5,944 nt of DNA. Source: Chloroflexota bacterium. GTDB lineage: Bacteria; Chloroflexota; Dehalococcoidia; JACQTR01. A program made the position numbers and the translations under genes. Below, piece after piece: positions 5,616 to 5,944 of this stretch. Where the stretch lies: NCBI GenBank assembly GCA_016210705.1, contig JACQTR010000144.1:1-5944 (forward strand), given 5' to 3'. Below the pieces are notes generated by a model, which was not told where the DNA came from, ran no database searches, and was given only the letters and a program-made list of their open reading frames with translations. Every line of letters begins with the position of its first letter. The stretch's first letter is position 1.

Positions 5616-5944
5616 AAGAGACCCTCCTCGAGAGGCAGGGTAAAGCTGAAGACACTTCCTTTGCCTTGTGTGCTCTCCACCCAGATGTTCCCACCGTGAG
5701 CCTCCACAATGGCCTTGCAAATAGTTAGGCCAAGTCCCGCCCCCCTCGCTTGCTGGGTATTTGAACTCTGAACCCTGTGAAATGCGTCGAATATCTTGTT
5801 TAGCTCTGCCTGGGGAATGCCTTGACCTTCATCGGCAACACTTATCTGGATATGGTCGTCTTTCGCCTTGCCGATGATGGTAATTTGACCACCATGGGGG
5901 GAGTATTTGACAGCGTTGTCCAGCAGGTTGTGCAACACCTGCTC
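5612..5944 (-). CDS. Sensor histidine kinase, C-terminal ATPase domain only (partial)
   Basis: The last 110 residues of a histidine kinase whose start is beyond the right edge; the frame is open to base 5944. The HATPase_c landmarks appear in order: N box (HNLLDNAVKYSP), G1 box (DEGQGIP), F-box region (IFDAFHRVQ) and G2 box (GAGLGLTIC), then the terminal strand FSFTLPLEE. The phospho-acceptor His domain and the sensor part are not in the window, so the signal cannot be read. The wording is like PhoR/VicK/ResE-type kinases. It overlaps the OmpR-type regulator by 4 nt, a standard cognate pair. Confidence 0.95.
   Translation of the reverse strand, partial: EQVLHNLLDNAVKYSPHGGQITIIGKAKDDHIQISVADEGQGIPQAELNKIFDAFHRVQSSNTQQARGAGLGLTICKAIVEAHGGNIWVESTQGKGSVFSFTLPLEEGLL

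Noticed and set aside
5616..5720. N-terminal extension of the OmpR-type regulator to 5720.
   Set aside because: The extra 35 residues are antisense-like, overlap the kinase ATPase domain and precede a normal receiver start at the GTG with GAGGAGGG.
1..5944. Search by eye for tRNA/rRNA genes, CRISPR repeats, insertion sequences and attachment sites.
   Set aside because: No cloverleaf-like segment, spaced direct repeats, transposase or terminal inverted repeats were seen; almost all of the window is explained by minus-strand genes.

Overview
All recognisable genes lie on the minus strand, so the window reads from its right end to its left. The organism is a bacterium with moderate GC content, Shine-Dalgarno-led genes, several GTG starts, lipoprotein signal peptides and a B-type (ba3-like) heme-copper oxidase module. 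I cannot assign a phylum from the sequence. A Chloroflexota-like or similar environmental lineage is only a guess.

Right end (5944 to 4926): the C-terminal ATP-binding domain of a sensor histidine kinase runs off the window edge. It overlaps by 4 nt (GTGA) a complete OmpR/PhoB-type response regulator. A 187-nt non-coding gap follows (4739-4925). It holds a perfect 7+7 bp inverted repeat at 4785-4802 and is the likely control region for what lies downstream.

Main cluster (4738 to 1): seven tightly packed genes that look like one operon. In transcription order they are (1) a receiver-only response regulator, (2) a lipoprotein mono-heme cytochrome c, (3) a membrane-anchored cupredoxin-fold protein without the usual Cys, (4) an oxidase subunit II with a complete CuA site, (5) a 13-helix subunit I of the heme-copper oxidase superfamily, (6) an unrecognised single-helix, His-rich protein, and (7) a cupredoxin lipoprotein cut by the left edge. 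Junctions are overlapping stop/start codons (TAATG, TGATG) or gaps of 14 to 75 nt.

The outstanding feature is gene 5. Its overall alignment to ba3-type subunit I is clear from remembered family sequence: the helix II His, the ProTrp-x-AsnPro loop, the HisAsnThr loop and the ValProArgArg motif are all present. Both low-spin-heme histidines are kept. The oxygen-reducing centre is not: the proximal His of the high-spin heme is Tyr, one His of the HisHis CuB pair is Tyr, and the helix VI GHPxVY motif is gone, replaced by a segment with three histidines and a Tyr. Subunit II keeps every CuA ligand. Electrons could therefore still go from cytochrome c or cupredoxin to CuA to the low-spin heme, but what happens next cannot be ordinary O2 reduction at a heme/CuB centre. 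The cluster looks like a heme-copper-oxidase-derived electron-transfer or sensing complex of unknown chemistry, with two extra cupredoxins, a His-rich partner and dedicated two-component regulators.
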